Origin: a virus
Virus record (IMG/VR): IMGVR_UViG_3300036832_000898
Span: 1-23,559 of that record
Reading direction: 5' to 3' (one strand)
DNA length: 23,559 nucleotides
A program made the translations under genes and the position numbers. Under the pieces are notes generated by a model. That model saw only the letters and a program-made list of their open reading frames with translations. It was not told the DNA's origin and made no database searches. This document shows positions 1-6,301 of the stretch, in pieces (within the stretch, counting starts at the first letter, position 1; each line of letters starts with the position of its first letter).

Positions 1-2
1 CC

Positions 3-830
3 GGGTTTAAGGAGCTTTTCACTGGCCTCTATAATGAAATTGCGGAGGCCCCGAACCAGAGACGGACGCTTCGCATCAACGGCAAGTGGACCGACATCGA
101 CACTGGAACCTTCGACGCCTCCATGGGCGTCGAAGTCAATTCCACCCTAGGAAAGGGCTCCGATCAAGTCCGGATGATGACGCTGAGCCAGATCAAGCAG
201 GATCAGGCGATGGTGTTCACCCAATTCGGGCCGCAGAACCCGGTGGTCGGCATTCCGGAAATGCTCAACACCATCGAAGACATGGCGGCGATCGCCAACA
301 TTAAGAACATTGGCCGGTACTTCAAGCGTCCGCCGCCTCAGGTGCTGCAGCAGATCCAGAGCCAGCCGAAAGAGCCGGACGCGATGACCATCGCCGCTCG
401 AGCGCAATTCGAGAAGGTCAAGGCCGAAGCCGCGCAGGGCGTCGGCGATCAGCAATTGCAATTGCACAAGCAGCAACAGGACGACGCCTACCGTCACGCC
501 CAATTGATGCAGAAAGCCTGGTTCGAACATCAGAAGATCCAGGTCGACCGCGCCAAAGCCGGGCTCCAGGCGATGCAGGGCTCGCCGCAGGAAGACACCT
601 CCGCCGATCACGCCAAAGTCGCGGCCGACGTGCACGCGACCAATGTGAAGGGCGCGACCGATTTCCACGATACCCAGACGCAGGCGCAACTGGCGCGCGA
701 AAAGATGCTGAATGACTACCAGATCGCCCAAATGAAGGCCGAGCAGGCGCGTCAGGCGGCGGAAATGTCGGCTGAGACCGCCATGGCGACGGCGGCGATG
801 AAACCCAAACCGGAAAACAAGAATGGTTAG
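3..830 (+). CDS. Portal protein, P22-like, C-terminal part (5' end outside window)
   Basis: The frame is open from the first base of the window, so this is the last 275 residues of a longer protein. It would form the dodecameric ring at the capsid vertex through which DNA is packaged and ejected. In P22-type portals the region after the stem contains a 'vnvgLGtG' stretch followed by a Gln-containing helix. Here VNSTLGKGSDQ is followed by LSQIKQDQAMVF, then a conserved-looking block ending in IKNIGRYFKRPP. The rest is a long Gln/Ala/Lys-rich helical tail (about residues 110-275 of the visible part), as expected for the C-terminal barrel or coiled coil. The stop TAG (828-830) overlaps the start of the next gene (ATG at 823). 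Most portals of this family exceed 600 aa, so more than half is missing upstream. The portal call rests on family resemblance read by eye. Confidence 0.8.
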   Translation, partial: GFKELFTGLYNEIAEAPNQRRTLRINGKWTDIDTGTFDASMGVEVNSTLGKGSDQVRMMTLSQIKQDQAMVFTQFGPQNPVVGIPEMLNTIEDMAAIANIKNIGRYFKRPPPQVLQQIQSQPKEPDAMTIAARAQFEKVKAEAAQGVGDQQLQLHKQQQDDAYRHAQLMQKAWFEHQKIQVDRAKAGLQAMQGSPQEDTSADHAKVAADVHATNVKGATDFHDTQTQAQLAREKMLNDYQIAQMKAEQARQAAEMSAETAMATAAMKPKPENKNG

Positions 831-1023
831 AAGAGCAGGCGATTTATCCAAGCAAGAGCAGCGCGACTTCGTCGAGCAGCGATTCACCGAGCTGATCGAC
901 TTGGTGCAGGAGCACAATAAGGACGATTCCAAGCTCAGCCAGACGGCGGAACGGGCGCTCACCCACTTGCACACCGCGCAAATGTGGACCGAGCGGGTGT
1001 TGAACGAGATCGAAGAGCCCTAG
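823..1023 (+). CDS. Small helical-hairpin protein, Acb2/Tad1-hairpin-like (candidate anti-CBASS sponge)
   Basis: This 66-aa protein starts inside the portal gene's last codons (8-nt overlap). It has an N-terminal helix with an acidic/aromatic face (residues 8-30), a short turn, then the motif A45-L-T-H-L-H-T-A-Q-M-W55 and a final helix ending in EEP. The pattern 'xLAxTHLxxAxMWxxxA' near the C-terminus of a 60-100-aa phage protein is typical of the Acb2/Tad1 hairpin family as I recall it. Members of that family bind cyclic oligonucleotide second messengers and block CBASS, and they are often encoded among virion genes. The sequence shows the motif and size. Family membership comes from remembered pattern, and anti-CBASS activity is inference. 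It could instead be an unrelated helical morphogenesis protein. Its TAG stop shares the CTAG at 1020-1023 with the stop of the convergent minus-strand gene. Confidence 0.55.
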   Translation: MVRRAGDLSKQEQRDFVEQRFTELIDLVQEHNKDDSKLSQTAERALTHLHTAQMWTERVLNEIEEP

Positions 1024-1322
1024 GCCCTATGGAGCGCCAGATGACATGGGCGACAGAGCCAGACGATGTTGAGCGGCTTCTCGTAGTCGGGATGATGCAT
1101 CTGGGCGACTTCGCTGCTGCAGTTGACGCATGGCTGGCGGGTCAATTTGCCGCGCTTCAAGTAAACATAGGCGTAGGAACGGCAAGCGTCTTTCAGCTTT
1201 TCCGCACTGGAGCGCTGATGTTTTGCGCGCCATTGGCGCTGATAGGCTGCGTGACAGGTGAGGCAATACGCATGGTGCGGGCGGCGTTGGCTGATTCCGC
1301 AGCTGGCGCAAAGAGTTTTCAC
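1020..1322 (-). CDS. HNH-type zinc-binding protein, possible homing or nicking endonuclease
   Basis: This is the only supported minus-strand gene. It is 100 aa with a GTG start at 1322; an in-frame TAA at 1332-1334 prevents a longer form. It shows two zinc-ribbon halves, C5-x2-C8...C20-x2-C23 and C65-x2-C68...C90-x2-C93. Between them lies the block YAYVYLKRGKL, followed by QMHHPDYEKPLNIVWLC and a closing H94...H98. This arrangement (Cys pair, HH-P-D-Y, then WLC-x2-CH-x3-H) is common in small phage HNH-like zinc proteins. Some are free-standing homing endonucleases; others help terminases or are uncharacterised. The first ribbon resembles those of intron or homing HNH proteins. It interrupts an otherwise unidirectional operon between genes at 1023 and 1358, fitting a mobile 'moron' insertion. 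Catalytic ability is not certain: H76/H77 are present, but the middle Asn (N85?) cannot be assigned without alignment. I see no convincing promoter upstream. Confidence 0.75.
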   Translation of the reverse strand: MKTLCASCGISQRRPHHAYCLTCHAAYQRQWRAKHQRSSAEKLKDACRSYAYVYLKRGKLTRQPCVNCSSEVAQMHHPDYEKPLNIVWLCRPCHLALHRA

Positions 1323-1336
1323 GCTAACTGTTTAGC
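1323..1336. other. Short inverted repeat between divergent starts
   Basis: GCTAA-CTGT-TTAGC forms a 5-bp stem with a 4-nt loop. It lies immediately upstream of the GTG of the minus-strand HNH gene and about 10 nt before the AGGAG of the plus-strand gene at 1358. It is too short to be a terminator and has no T-run. It could be an operator or simply chance. Confidence 0.25.
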
Positions 1337-1357
1337 ATGAAACATAGGAGAATGGAA

Positions 1358-1729
1358 ATGGCTGGCCTACCAATAACGATTAATGGCACTGAAACAGACG
1401 AAACTGGCACGCGCGCAGTCACCATCATCGGCGTGGCGACCATCACCGGCTTAGGCGTCGGCGGCGGACCGATGCCTGGTCAGCCGCCAAATTTCCCCAA
1501 CGTTCCTCCGCATCCAGAGCATCCGATCGGAGGAGGCGGGCCATTCCCTGACAAGCCTGGCTACCCGCCGGTCGTCGGCGGCGGCCCAATCTATCCGACC
1601 GACCCGCCGGTCGAACCGCCGACCGATACGAGCAAGATCGAATGGCATGCGGCCTGGACGGAGCAAGATGGCTGGATCACCGTCGGCATCATCAAGCCGG
1701 AAGGTCCGCATCCGACGCCTTCTCAATAA
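1358..1729 (+). CDS. Pro/Gly-rich small phage protein, unknown function
   Basis: The start at 1358 is chosen because AGGAG (1346-1350) lies 7 nt upstream. An upstream in-frame ATG at 1337 lacks such a site, and another at 1352 is too close. The 123-aa product begins with a short beta-prone segment (GLPITINGTETDETGT, then VTIIGVATITG). It continues with a low-complexity stretch of about 60 residues rich in GGGP, PPHPEHP and PP motifs. It ends with a folded-looking tail, IEWHAAWTEQDGWITVGIIK, followed by PTPSQ. The tail resembles the C-terminus of short phage proteins that accompany portal genes, but no function is known to me. It may be a flexible head-associated or decoration protein. It directly follows the minus-strand HNH gene, so its transcription must read through or restart there. 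Confidence 0.65.
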   Translation: MAGLPITINGTETDETGTRAVTIIGVATITGLGVGGGPMPGQPPNFPNVPPHPEHPIGGGGPFPDKPGYPPVVGGGPIYPTDPPVEPPTDTSKIEWHAAWTEQDGWITVGIIKPEGPHPTPSQ

Positions 1730-1756
1730 GCCGTTGAGAAAAAGCCGAGTTCGTGA

Positions 1757-2008
1757 ATGAGCGACAACGTTCAAGTCTTACGCGAAAAAGCGCTCGGCGC
1801 GCGTAATCTCATTGAGGACCCCATCCTCAATGAGGCGCTGAGCAAAGCCAAAGAGCTGGTCATGGCTGAGATGGTGCTCAACCGGACGCCGGACGCGCGC
1901 AAACTTGAACTCGTGCAATTGTACAAGGCGATCGAGCTTTTGAAGCCGATGCTGCAGACAATCATCAACGATTACCAAGCCGCCAGCCGGAGGCAGGCCC
2001 GTGGCTGA
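1757..2008 (+). CDS. Small helical protein between portal and scaffold genes
   Basis: This protein of 83 aa is predicted almost wholly helical (LREKALGARNLIEDPILNEA, then KLELVQLYKAIELLKPMLQT, then a basic RRQARG end). It sits directly before the scaffold and shares 8 nt with that gene's GTG start. Several podovirus head operons carry a helical protein of this size at this position, usually unannotated. It may be a minor head or scaffold-associated factor, but nothing in the sequence identifies a reaction or partner. The ribosome site is weak (GAGAAAAAG about 10-18 nt upstream). Confidence 0.7.
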   Translation: MSDNVQVLREKALGARNLIEDPILNEALSKAKELVMAEMVLNRTPDARKLELVQLYKAIELLKPMLQTIINDYQAASRRQARG

Positions 2009-3251
2009 GGGCGTCGATAACGCCGCCGCCGCGTTTCGGGCGGAGATTCAGCCGCAATCGCCGATTGCGGACCGATCGCGCGACGCGGACACCGGGCGAT
2101 TCACTCAGGTGCGCGAACGGCCCGAGCCGATGTTCGCGCCGCGGCCGCTCGAAGGCGATCCGGAAACCGGAGATCTGAGCGACGGCGGCGACGATCCGCG
2201 TCTCGCCGCCCATGAAAGGAAGGCAGCCGATGGTTGGACTGACGAAAGGGATGCCGAAGGGGCTCGACAAACGACCGCCCTCCGTCAAAGGCCGGGTAAA
2301 GAACATGGTCGCGATGCCGGGACGGGATCAGAGCATGCCGCCGCCGACGACCGACACGCGGGAGCCGAAGCGGAGCCGGAGCGGCTTGGTGACCAACGGA
2401 CCGGGGACGATCAAGACGCTCAGGAATCAGACGAAGGGCCCAGTTCCGAAGGGCCACCAGAGCCGGACGCCGAAAGCTGGCAGGTAATCCGCAACGGCAA
2501 GCCGGTCGAACAGCTGGAAGTGACGATCGACGGCCGGCCGCAGCCGGTCACTCTGGATGAATGCGTCAAAGGCTATATCCGCGAGCAGACCTTTCACCAG
2601 CGGATGACTCAAGTCGACCAGGCTCGCCAAGCGGTGCAGGGCGAAATCCAGACGATCGGCCACAAGCGGCAGGAATTGGAGGACAAGCTGATCCTAGCTG
2701 ATCGGATTCTGGCTGATATGACGCCGCCGGAGCCGGACTGGGATCAGGAATTCGCCATCGACGCCAAGAAGGCCCGCGACAATCAGAAGGCGTTCCAGAG
2801 CGTCTATCACAAACGGGCGATGATTCAGCAGGCTATGGCTGAGGAAAGAGCCAGAGAGCAGCAGGAGTATGATAAGCAAGCCAACGACTATGCCGTGAGG
2901 GAATGGAGCCAGTTTGTTGCGGAATCAGGCTTTCGCAACAAGCAAGAAGTCGACGAAGCCGTGGCGATGATGCACGACTATGCGCTCAAAGAAGGCTTTT
3001 CCTCAGCAGAAATCCATGCCGTCTACGACCGCAGAATGCAAAGGGTATTGCGGAAGGCGGCATTGTACGACCTGTCTCAGGCTCATCCGCCTAAGGCAGT
3101 TTCACCAGACAGTGGCAAGACATTGATACCCGGTAGCGCTACGCCCATAGGGAATGCGCCACGCCGACAGATTGATGCCGCGCAGAAAAGACTGGCCAAG
3201 ACAGGGCGTTTGGATGACGCCGCGCTAGTAATGAAGCAGTTCATCAGATGA
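2001..3251 (+). CDS. Head scaffolding protein
   Basis: The GTG start at 2001 has CCGGAGG (1987-1993) 7 nt upstream and overlaps the preceding stop. The 416-aa product would direct procapsid assembly and then leave the head. Its layout fits podoviral scaffolds. It has a disordered N-terminus containing DADTGRF, a charged acidic linker (about residues 70-155), and a small beta motif (IRNGKPVEQLEVTIDGRP, then VTLDECVKGYIREQTFHQRM). Long coiled-coil-prone helices follow (residues 205-345). A basic C-terminal helix (RLAKTGRLDDAALVMKQFI) resembles the coat-binding tail of scaffolds. It lies immediately before the major capsid gene, the usual order. Within the linker (about 2212-2487) third-position GC falls to roughly 57% by hand count, while an overlapping +1 frame reaches about 81%; see the separate entry. 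Confidence 0.8.
   Translation: MAEGVDNAAAAFRAEIQPQSPIADRSRDADTGRFTQVRERPEPMFAPRPLEGDPETGDLSDGGDDPRLAAHERKAADGWTDERDAEGARQTTALRQRPGKEHGRDAGTGSEHAAADDRHAGAEAEPERLGDQRTGDDQDAQESDEGPSSEGPPEPDAESWQVIRNGKPVEQLEVTIDGRPQPVTLDECVKGYIREQTFHQRMTQVDQARQAVQGEIQTIGHKRQELEDKLILADRILADMTPPEPDWDQEFAIDAKKARDNQKAFQSVYHKRAMIQQAMAEERAREQQEYDKQANDYAVREWSQFVAESGFRNKQEVDEAVAMMHDYALKEGFSSAEIHAVYDRRMQRVLRKAALYDLSQAHPPKAVSPDSGKTLIPGSATPIGNAPRRQIDAAQKRLAKTGRLDDAALVMKQFIR
2230..2487 (+). CDS. Candidate overprinted gene inside the scaffold gene, basic 85-aa protein
   Basis: This frame lies wholly inside the scaffold gene in a different phase. The ATG at 2230 is preceded by AAAGGAAGG (2215-2223) with a 6-nt spacer, one of the best ribosome sites in the window. 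The frame stays open to TAA at 2485-2487. The product is strongly basic and Pro/Gly-rich (MVGLTKGMPKGLDKRPP, later KRSRSG and RTPKAGR), with about twenty Lys/Arg and four acidic residues. My hand count of third-position GC over 2212-2484 is about 81% in this frame against about 57% in the scaffold frame. That is the reverse of what a silent shadow should show. Function is unknown; a nucleic-acid-binding or scaffold-linked role would be guesswork. An upstream in-frame ATG at 2212 overlaps the ribosome site and is less likely. The basic composition could also simply be the +1 reading of an acidic linker. Confidence 0.4.
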   Translation: MVGLTKGMPKGLDKRPPSVKGRVKNMVAMPGRDQSMPPPTTDTREPKRSRSGLVTNGPGTIKTLRNQTKGPVPKGHQSRTPKAGR

Positions 3252-3261
3252 GGCATCAATC

Positions 3262-4263
3262 ATGGCCGTTAACAATGTCGAAAGCACGGGTAAGGTAACC
3301 TCTGCCTTTACCACCTATTCCGCGACTGGTAACCGCGAAGACTTGTCAAACGCGATCTACAACATAGATCCGTTTGATACGCCGGTGATGTCCGGCTCTA
3401 AGCGCCGAACCACCAAAAATCGAACATTCGACTGGCAGACCGAATTTCTGCCGACCGTCGATCCGAACAATGCGCAGCCGGAAGGTTTCCTGCTGCTCAA
3501 TTCGCCGGCGCAGCCGACCTTAAGGCAAAGCAACGCTACGCAAATCAGCAAGCGGGACGCCACGGTTTCTGGTTCGCAAGAAGAAGTGGACGCGGCCGGC
3601 AAATCGTCGGAAATGGCCCACCAGATGGCGATGACCGCCAAAGTGCTAAAGAGCGACCTGGAGACGATCGCCTGCTCGCGTCAGGCGCTCAACGCCGGCA
3701 ACGACTCGACCCCGACGCCCCGAACGACCGAAGCCATCTGCCACTGGCTGGGGCGCGCCACCGACCGCACCGGCGCGGTCAACGGCGCCGTCGCGCCCGG
3801 AACGTCGCTGCCGGGCGCCTATACGGCGACGGCGGTGTTTCCGACGCCCGGCGCCGCGGTGCAGATCACCGAAGCGATGCTCGGCGCGGCGATGCAGCAG
3901 GCCTATATCAATGGCGCGAGCCCGACCCTGTTGATCGTGCCGCCTGGCGTGAAACGGACGGTGTCAACCTTCACCGGCCGGTCGACCACCCAAGTCCTGG
4001 TCGGCAAGACGGAAGTGGTGTCGACGGTCGACGTGATCGCCACCGATTTCGGCCGGATCAAAGTCGCCCCGTCGCGCTGGATTCCGACCGATGTCGGGCT
4101 CTTGCTTGATCAGGACTATCTTGCCTTCGCCTTTTTCCGCAATTTCCGCCAGTTCCTGATGGCTCGGGTCGGCGATGCGGAGACGCGCATGATCGTGGTC
4201 GAATGGGGCATCGAGATGCGCAATCCGCTGGCGCATATCCTGTTCAACTCGATCAAGCCGTAA
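3262..4263 (+). CDS. Major capsid protein, SU10-type (DUF5309/PF17236-like)
   Basis: The 333-aa protein is the main shell subunit, expected to have the HK97 fold. The N-terminal region reads NREDLSNAIYNIDPFDTPVM, the hallmark of the SU10 major-capsid family (an 'edLsn.i..idP.dTPf' block). Further along are FDWQTEFL (E-loop region), a helix-rich centre, LLIVPPGVKRTVSTF and a C-terminal block with IKVAPSRWIP and VVEWGIEMRNPLAH. Length agrees with the family (about 300-350 aa). The start ATG follows TGAGG, which overlaps the scaffold stop, with 8-nt spacing. Its stop TAA overlaps the next start (TAATG). No frameshift or fused accessory domain is visible. Function is family knowledge. Confidence 0.9.
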   Translation: MAVNNVESTGKVTSAFTTYSATGNREDLSNAIYNIDPFDTPVMSGSKRRTTKNRTFDWQTEFLPTVDPNNAQPEGFLLLNSPAQPTLRQSNATQISKRDATVSGSQEEVDAAGKSSEMAHQMAMTAKVLKSDLETIACSRQALNAGNDSTPTPRTTEAICHWLGRATDRTGAVNGAVAPGTSLPGAYTATAVFPTPGAAVQITEAMLGAAMQQAYINGASPTLLIVPPGVKRTVSTFTGRSTTQVLVGKTEVVSTVDVIATDFGRIKVAPSRWIPTDVGLLLDQDYLAFAFFRNFRQFLMARVGDAETRMIVVEWGIEMRNPLAHILFNSIKP

Positions 4264-4406
4264 TGGCGGCGACTGACGACCAAATCGTGGTCGCGCTGCA
4301 AGTGGTCGCCGAATTGCGCCAGATTTCCGAAACTCTGGCGCGGCTCGAAGACCTCATCCAGCGCATCGCGTTGGTCGTCGGCGTGACGCCTAGAGGATCG
4401 GCATGA
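4263..4406 (+). CDS. 47-aa helical protein, unknown function
   Basis: The start ATG overlaps the capsid stop in TAATG, and its TGA stop overlaps the next start (ATGA at 4403). This double coupling is the main support for a real gene. The same frame opens upstream at 4203 inside the capsid gene, but the coupled start is preferred. The product (MAATDDQIVVALQVVAELRQ, then ISETLARLEDLIQRIALVVG) is one amphipathic helix with heptad-like Leu/Ile spacing, suggesting a small coiled-coil oligomer. No family is recognised. Confidence 0.6.
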   Translation: MAATDDQIVVALQVVAELRQISETLARLEDLIQRIALVVGVTPRGSA

Positions 4407-4696
4407 GCGAACATCGCAAAACCTACCAAGATCGGGATGGCGTCCGTCGTACGCTCGTCTGGCAGGACGAAAAGCCAGATGAGGTTTCGGTCTATGCCGA
4501 GCAACGGATCGACGAGATCATGACGGGCATCGCCCGCAACCGTGAATTGATGAACAAGCATGGGCCCAACAGGCTCGCGGCGTCGATCCCGGCGGTGCAC
4601 GCCGATCGGGTGCTGCAAATGGATCCGGATGAACTCGACCATTGGCTAAATGACAGCGCGAACGAGCAATATCGAGTCTGGAAGGGGCGCGTGTGA
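4403..4696 (+). CDS. Conserved-type small phage protein downstream of capsid gene
   Basis: This 97-aa product is coupled to the gene before by ATGA. It has a polar N-terminus (KTYQDRDGVRRTLVWQDEK), a helix (YAEQRIDEIMTGIARNRELM) and a C-terminal part with SIPAVHADRVLQMDPDELDH and LNDSANEQYRVWKG. The last part recalls short head-region phage proteins having 'vaSIP...w.r..d......L.d....fR'. No reaction or binding site can be named. A role in head completion or as a minor virion component is inferred from position only. Confidence 0.65.
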   Translation: MSEHRKTYQDRDGVRRTLVWQDEKPDEVSVYAEQRIDEIMTGIARNRELMNKHGPNRLAASIPAVHADRVLQMDPDELDHWLNDSANEQYRVWKGRV

Positions 4697-4699
4697 AGC

Positions 4700-4915
4700 A
4701 TGGCGGCCAATCTGATCGTCGCGCTTATCCTGGTGAATCTGACTGGGCCGACCGGACACCATGTCTATGTCAACCCGGACGAAGTCTCGTCGATCCGGGA
4801 CGTGGCGCATGGGGCGCATTGGGGCCCCGGCACGCGCTGCGTTTTGATCATGACTTCCGGCAAGTTTTTGGCGGTGCACGAGACCTGCGAGCAGGTGCGG
4901 AGAGCGCTCCGATGA
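4700..4915 (+). CDS. Membrane-anchored or exported FlbD-like small protein
   Basis: This 71-aa product has a hydrophobic N-terminal segment (LIVALILVNLTG, residues 5-16). A compact beta domain follows, with VYVNPDEVSSIR, then GTRCVLIMTSGKFLAV and a closing helix HETCEQVRRAL. The pattern 'vyVnpdeV.si......G..cvi...dGkfl.V.Et...V' recalls FlbD-like and related small alphaproteobacterial proteins. Two Cys (C47 and C63) could form a disulfide if the domain is periplasmic. It lies just upstream of the endolysin and overlaps it by ATGA. A lysis-accessory role (holin or antiholin-like) is therefore possible, but a single hydrophobic segment plus a folded domain is not a classical holin. A GGAAGGGG stretch lies upstream, but at 12 nt it is far for a ribosome site. 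Confidence 0.6.
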   Translation: MAANLIVALILVNLTGPTGHHVYVNPDEVSSIRDVAHGAHWGPGTRCVLIMTSGKFLAVHETCEQVRRALR

Positions 4916-5364
4916 GAATTTCCGACGCCGGCGTCGAGACTTTAAGAAATCGCGAAGGCTGCGAGCTCGAAGCCTATGTCGACAGCGTCGGCGTATGGAC
5001 AATCGGCGTTGGCCACACCGCAGCGGCCGGGCCGCCGGAGCCCAAGCCCGGCCTATGCATCACTCAGGATCAGGCCGACGCGCTCTTCAATCAGGATCTC
5101 AATTCTTACGAATCGACGGTCGATGAGGTCATCGTAAAGCCGATGACCCAGAATGAGTATGACGCCTTTGTCTCGATCTGTTTCAACATCGGCCAGACCG
5201 GATTTGCCGAGTCGACATTCGCCGAACGGTTCAACCTGGGGGATCGCCTAGGCTGCGCGGAGGCCATCTTATGGTGGAATGATCCGCCGGAAATTATCGA
5301 GAGACGACAGGGCGAATACGTGCAGTTTCTTGGCGGCTATGTCGCCCGGATCGGGCAATTATGA
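4912..5364 (+). CDS. Endolysin, GH24 (T4-type) lysozyme
   Basis: The 150-aa muramidase would cleave the MurNAc-GlcNAc bond of peptidoglycan at lysis. The N-terminus holds the GH24 catalytic layout E15-x8-D24-x5-T30 in NREGCELEAYVDSVGVWTIG, followed by VGHT, with the same spacing as T4 lysozyme E11/D20/T26. Later blocks are ITQDQADALFNQDL (the 'is..qAe.ll..Dl' helix), VKPMTQNEYDAFVSICFNIG and WWNDPPEIIERRQGEYVQF, all standard for the family. Length is normal. The ATG at 4912 overlaps the previous stop; the frame extends upstream to 4693, but that part lacks lysozyme sequence. There is no N-terminal signal or SAR helix, so release should depend on a holin. The gene lies between capsid and adaptor genes, so it would be co-expressed with the head genes. 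A virion role cannot be excluded. Confidence 0.92.
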   Translation: MRISDAGVETLRNREGCELEAYVDSVGVWTIGVGHTAAAGPPEPKPGLCITQDQADALFNQDLNSYESTVDEVIVKPMTQNEYDAFVSICFNIGQTGFAESTFAERFNLGDRLGCAEAILWWNDPPEIIERRQGEYVQFLGGYVARIGQL

Positions 5365-6005
5365 GCGATTACAGCGACTTCGTCGCTACGCTGCGGGACT
5401 GGGCCAACCGGCAGGATTGGTCGGACGCTCTGGTCATGTCCTATGTGCGGGCCGCCGAGCAGAAGCTCAATTCTGAACTGCGCATTGCGCGCATGATCAA
5501 ATACGCCTCCAACACCGTCGCCGACGCTTGCGGCCCATTGCCTGACGATTGGCTAGAGATGGATCTGGTGCAGATCGCCGCCGGCTGGGCGTCGACCGGC
5601 TTCTGTCCGATCCATTACAAGGCGCGCGAAGAATTCTTCCGCACTGAGGCGGTTCGGGACACCAGCGCCACCCAACAAACTTGGCGCTTCTACACCTTGA
5701 TCGGCCGGACGATCTACTTCGGCGGCCAGCCGGATCAGGTCAACGGCACGCCTTACAAAATCGCCTATTATGCCGAAGTCCCGGTCTTCGCCGACGCTAC
5801 CCCGTCCTGGGTCTATAGCAAATATCCCAGCCTGTATTTGTATGCCGCGCTGATGCACGCCGAATTGCACGCCATCGGTGAAGAACAGAGCGCCGCCAAT
5901 ATGAAGGCGCTGGCCGAAGACGCCATCCAGAAGCTCAACCAAGAGCATCAGCGATCGAAGGCCTCCGGCTCCCGTCTCACCCGTATGCGCCGGAGCTTTG
6001 GCTGA
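5361..6005 (+). CDS. Head-tail adaptor (SU10-adaptor-like)
   Basis: The 214-aa protein overlaps the lysozyme stop by ATGA. Podovirus adaptors of this kind bind below the portal and dock the tail hub. Features include an N-terminal helical part (LRDWANRQDWSDALVMSYVR, then AAEQKLNSELRIARM), a central beta portion with LPDDWLEMDLVQI and IGRTIYFGG, and the block VYSKYPSLYLYAALMHAELH. The last matches the 'wL...p..ylyaaL.ea' signature of phage connector proteins. A final helix runs through NMKALAEDAIQKLNQEHQRS into a basic end. Position after the capsid and length (about 200 aa) agree with SU10-type adaptors. The family name is by eye; P22 gp4-like factors have a similar fold and role. Confidence 0.75.
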   Translation: MSDYSDFVATLRDWANRQDWSDALVMSYVRAAEQKLNSELRIARMIKYASNTVADACGPLPDDWLEMDLVQIAAGWASTGFCPIHYKAREEFFRTEAVRDTSATQQTWRFYTLIGRTIYFGGQPDQVNGTPYKIAYYAEVPVFADATPSWVYSKYPSLYLYAALMHAELHAIGEEQSAANMKALAEDAIQKLNQEHQRSKASGSRLTRMRRSFG

Positions 6006-6301
6006 TGAGCCTGGTGTTCAACACTTGGGTGGAAACTGACGGATGCGGAGCCATGTCTCTGGTCTTGCTTGACAATATGGAGCGGCTGATTCCTACGGCG
6101 ATCAATACGCTGCCCCAGATCAGCCATACGCCCTATGGCGGCTTGTGCGAGCTCGTCATCAATGGCGTCACCTTCACCACCGTCGACGGCTCGTTCCACG
6201 TCGACACCAATCGCAACGTCTATTGGACATCGACCGAAATTTCAGTGGTGCCGTCCGATATGGTCATCGCGGTCTACAGCTATATGGGGTCGCCGTCATG
6301 A
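6005..6301 (+). CDS. Small tail-module protein, unknown
   Basis: This 98-aa protein shares 1 nt with the adaptor stop (TGATG) and overlaps the next gene by ATGA. It is beta-rich: LVFNTWVETDGCGAMSLVLL near the start, then GLCELVINGVTFTTVDGSFH and EISVVPSDMVIAVYSY. The 'viNGv.f......f.v......v......dmViavYsY' pattern recalls short beta repeats in phage tail or fibre proteins ('NGq.l......v.g..l.f...gd.v.v.Y'). It could be a fibre-attachment or small tail protein. No enzymatic motif is visible. Confidence 0.6.
   Translation: MSLVFNTWVETDGCGAMSLVLLDNMERLIPTAINTLPQISHTPYGGLCELVINGVTFTTVDGSFHVDTNRNVYWTSTEISVVPSDMVIAVYSYMGSPS

Noticed and set aside
147-974. 275-aa open frame on the minus strand opposite the portal C-terminus
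   Set aside because: Leu/Arg/Gly-rich antisense shadow of a GC-rich helical gene; no motif, and the plus frame has clear portal sequence.
984-1340. 118-aa plus-strand frame over the HNH region
   Set aside because: The minus frame has four Cys pairs and HH/WLC motifs, whereas this frame has no motif or ribosome site.
1323-1420. Promoter for the minus-strand HNH gene
   Set aside because: TTGGTA and TATGTT boxes exist but are about 21 nt apart, outside the usual spacing.
4693-4911. N-terminal extension of the lysozyme frame
   Set aside because: No GH24 sequence there; it overlaps the better-supported 71-aa gene, and ATG 4912 gives the normal lysozyme length.
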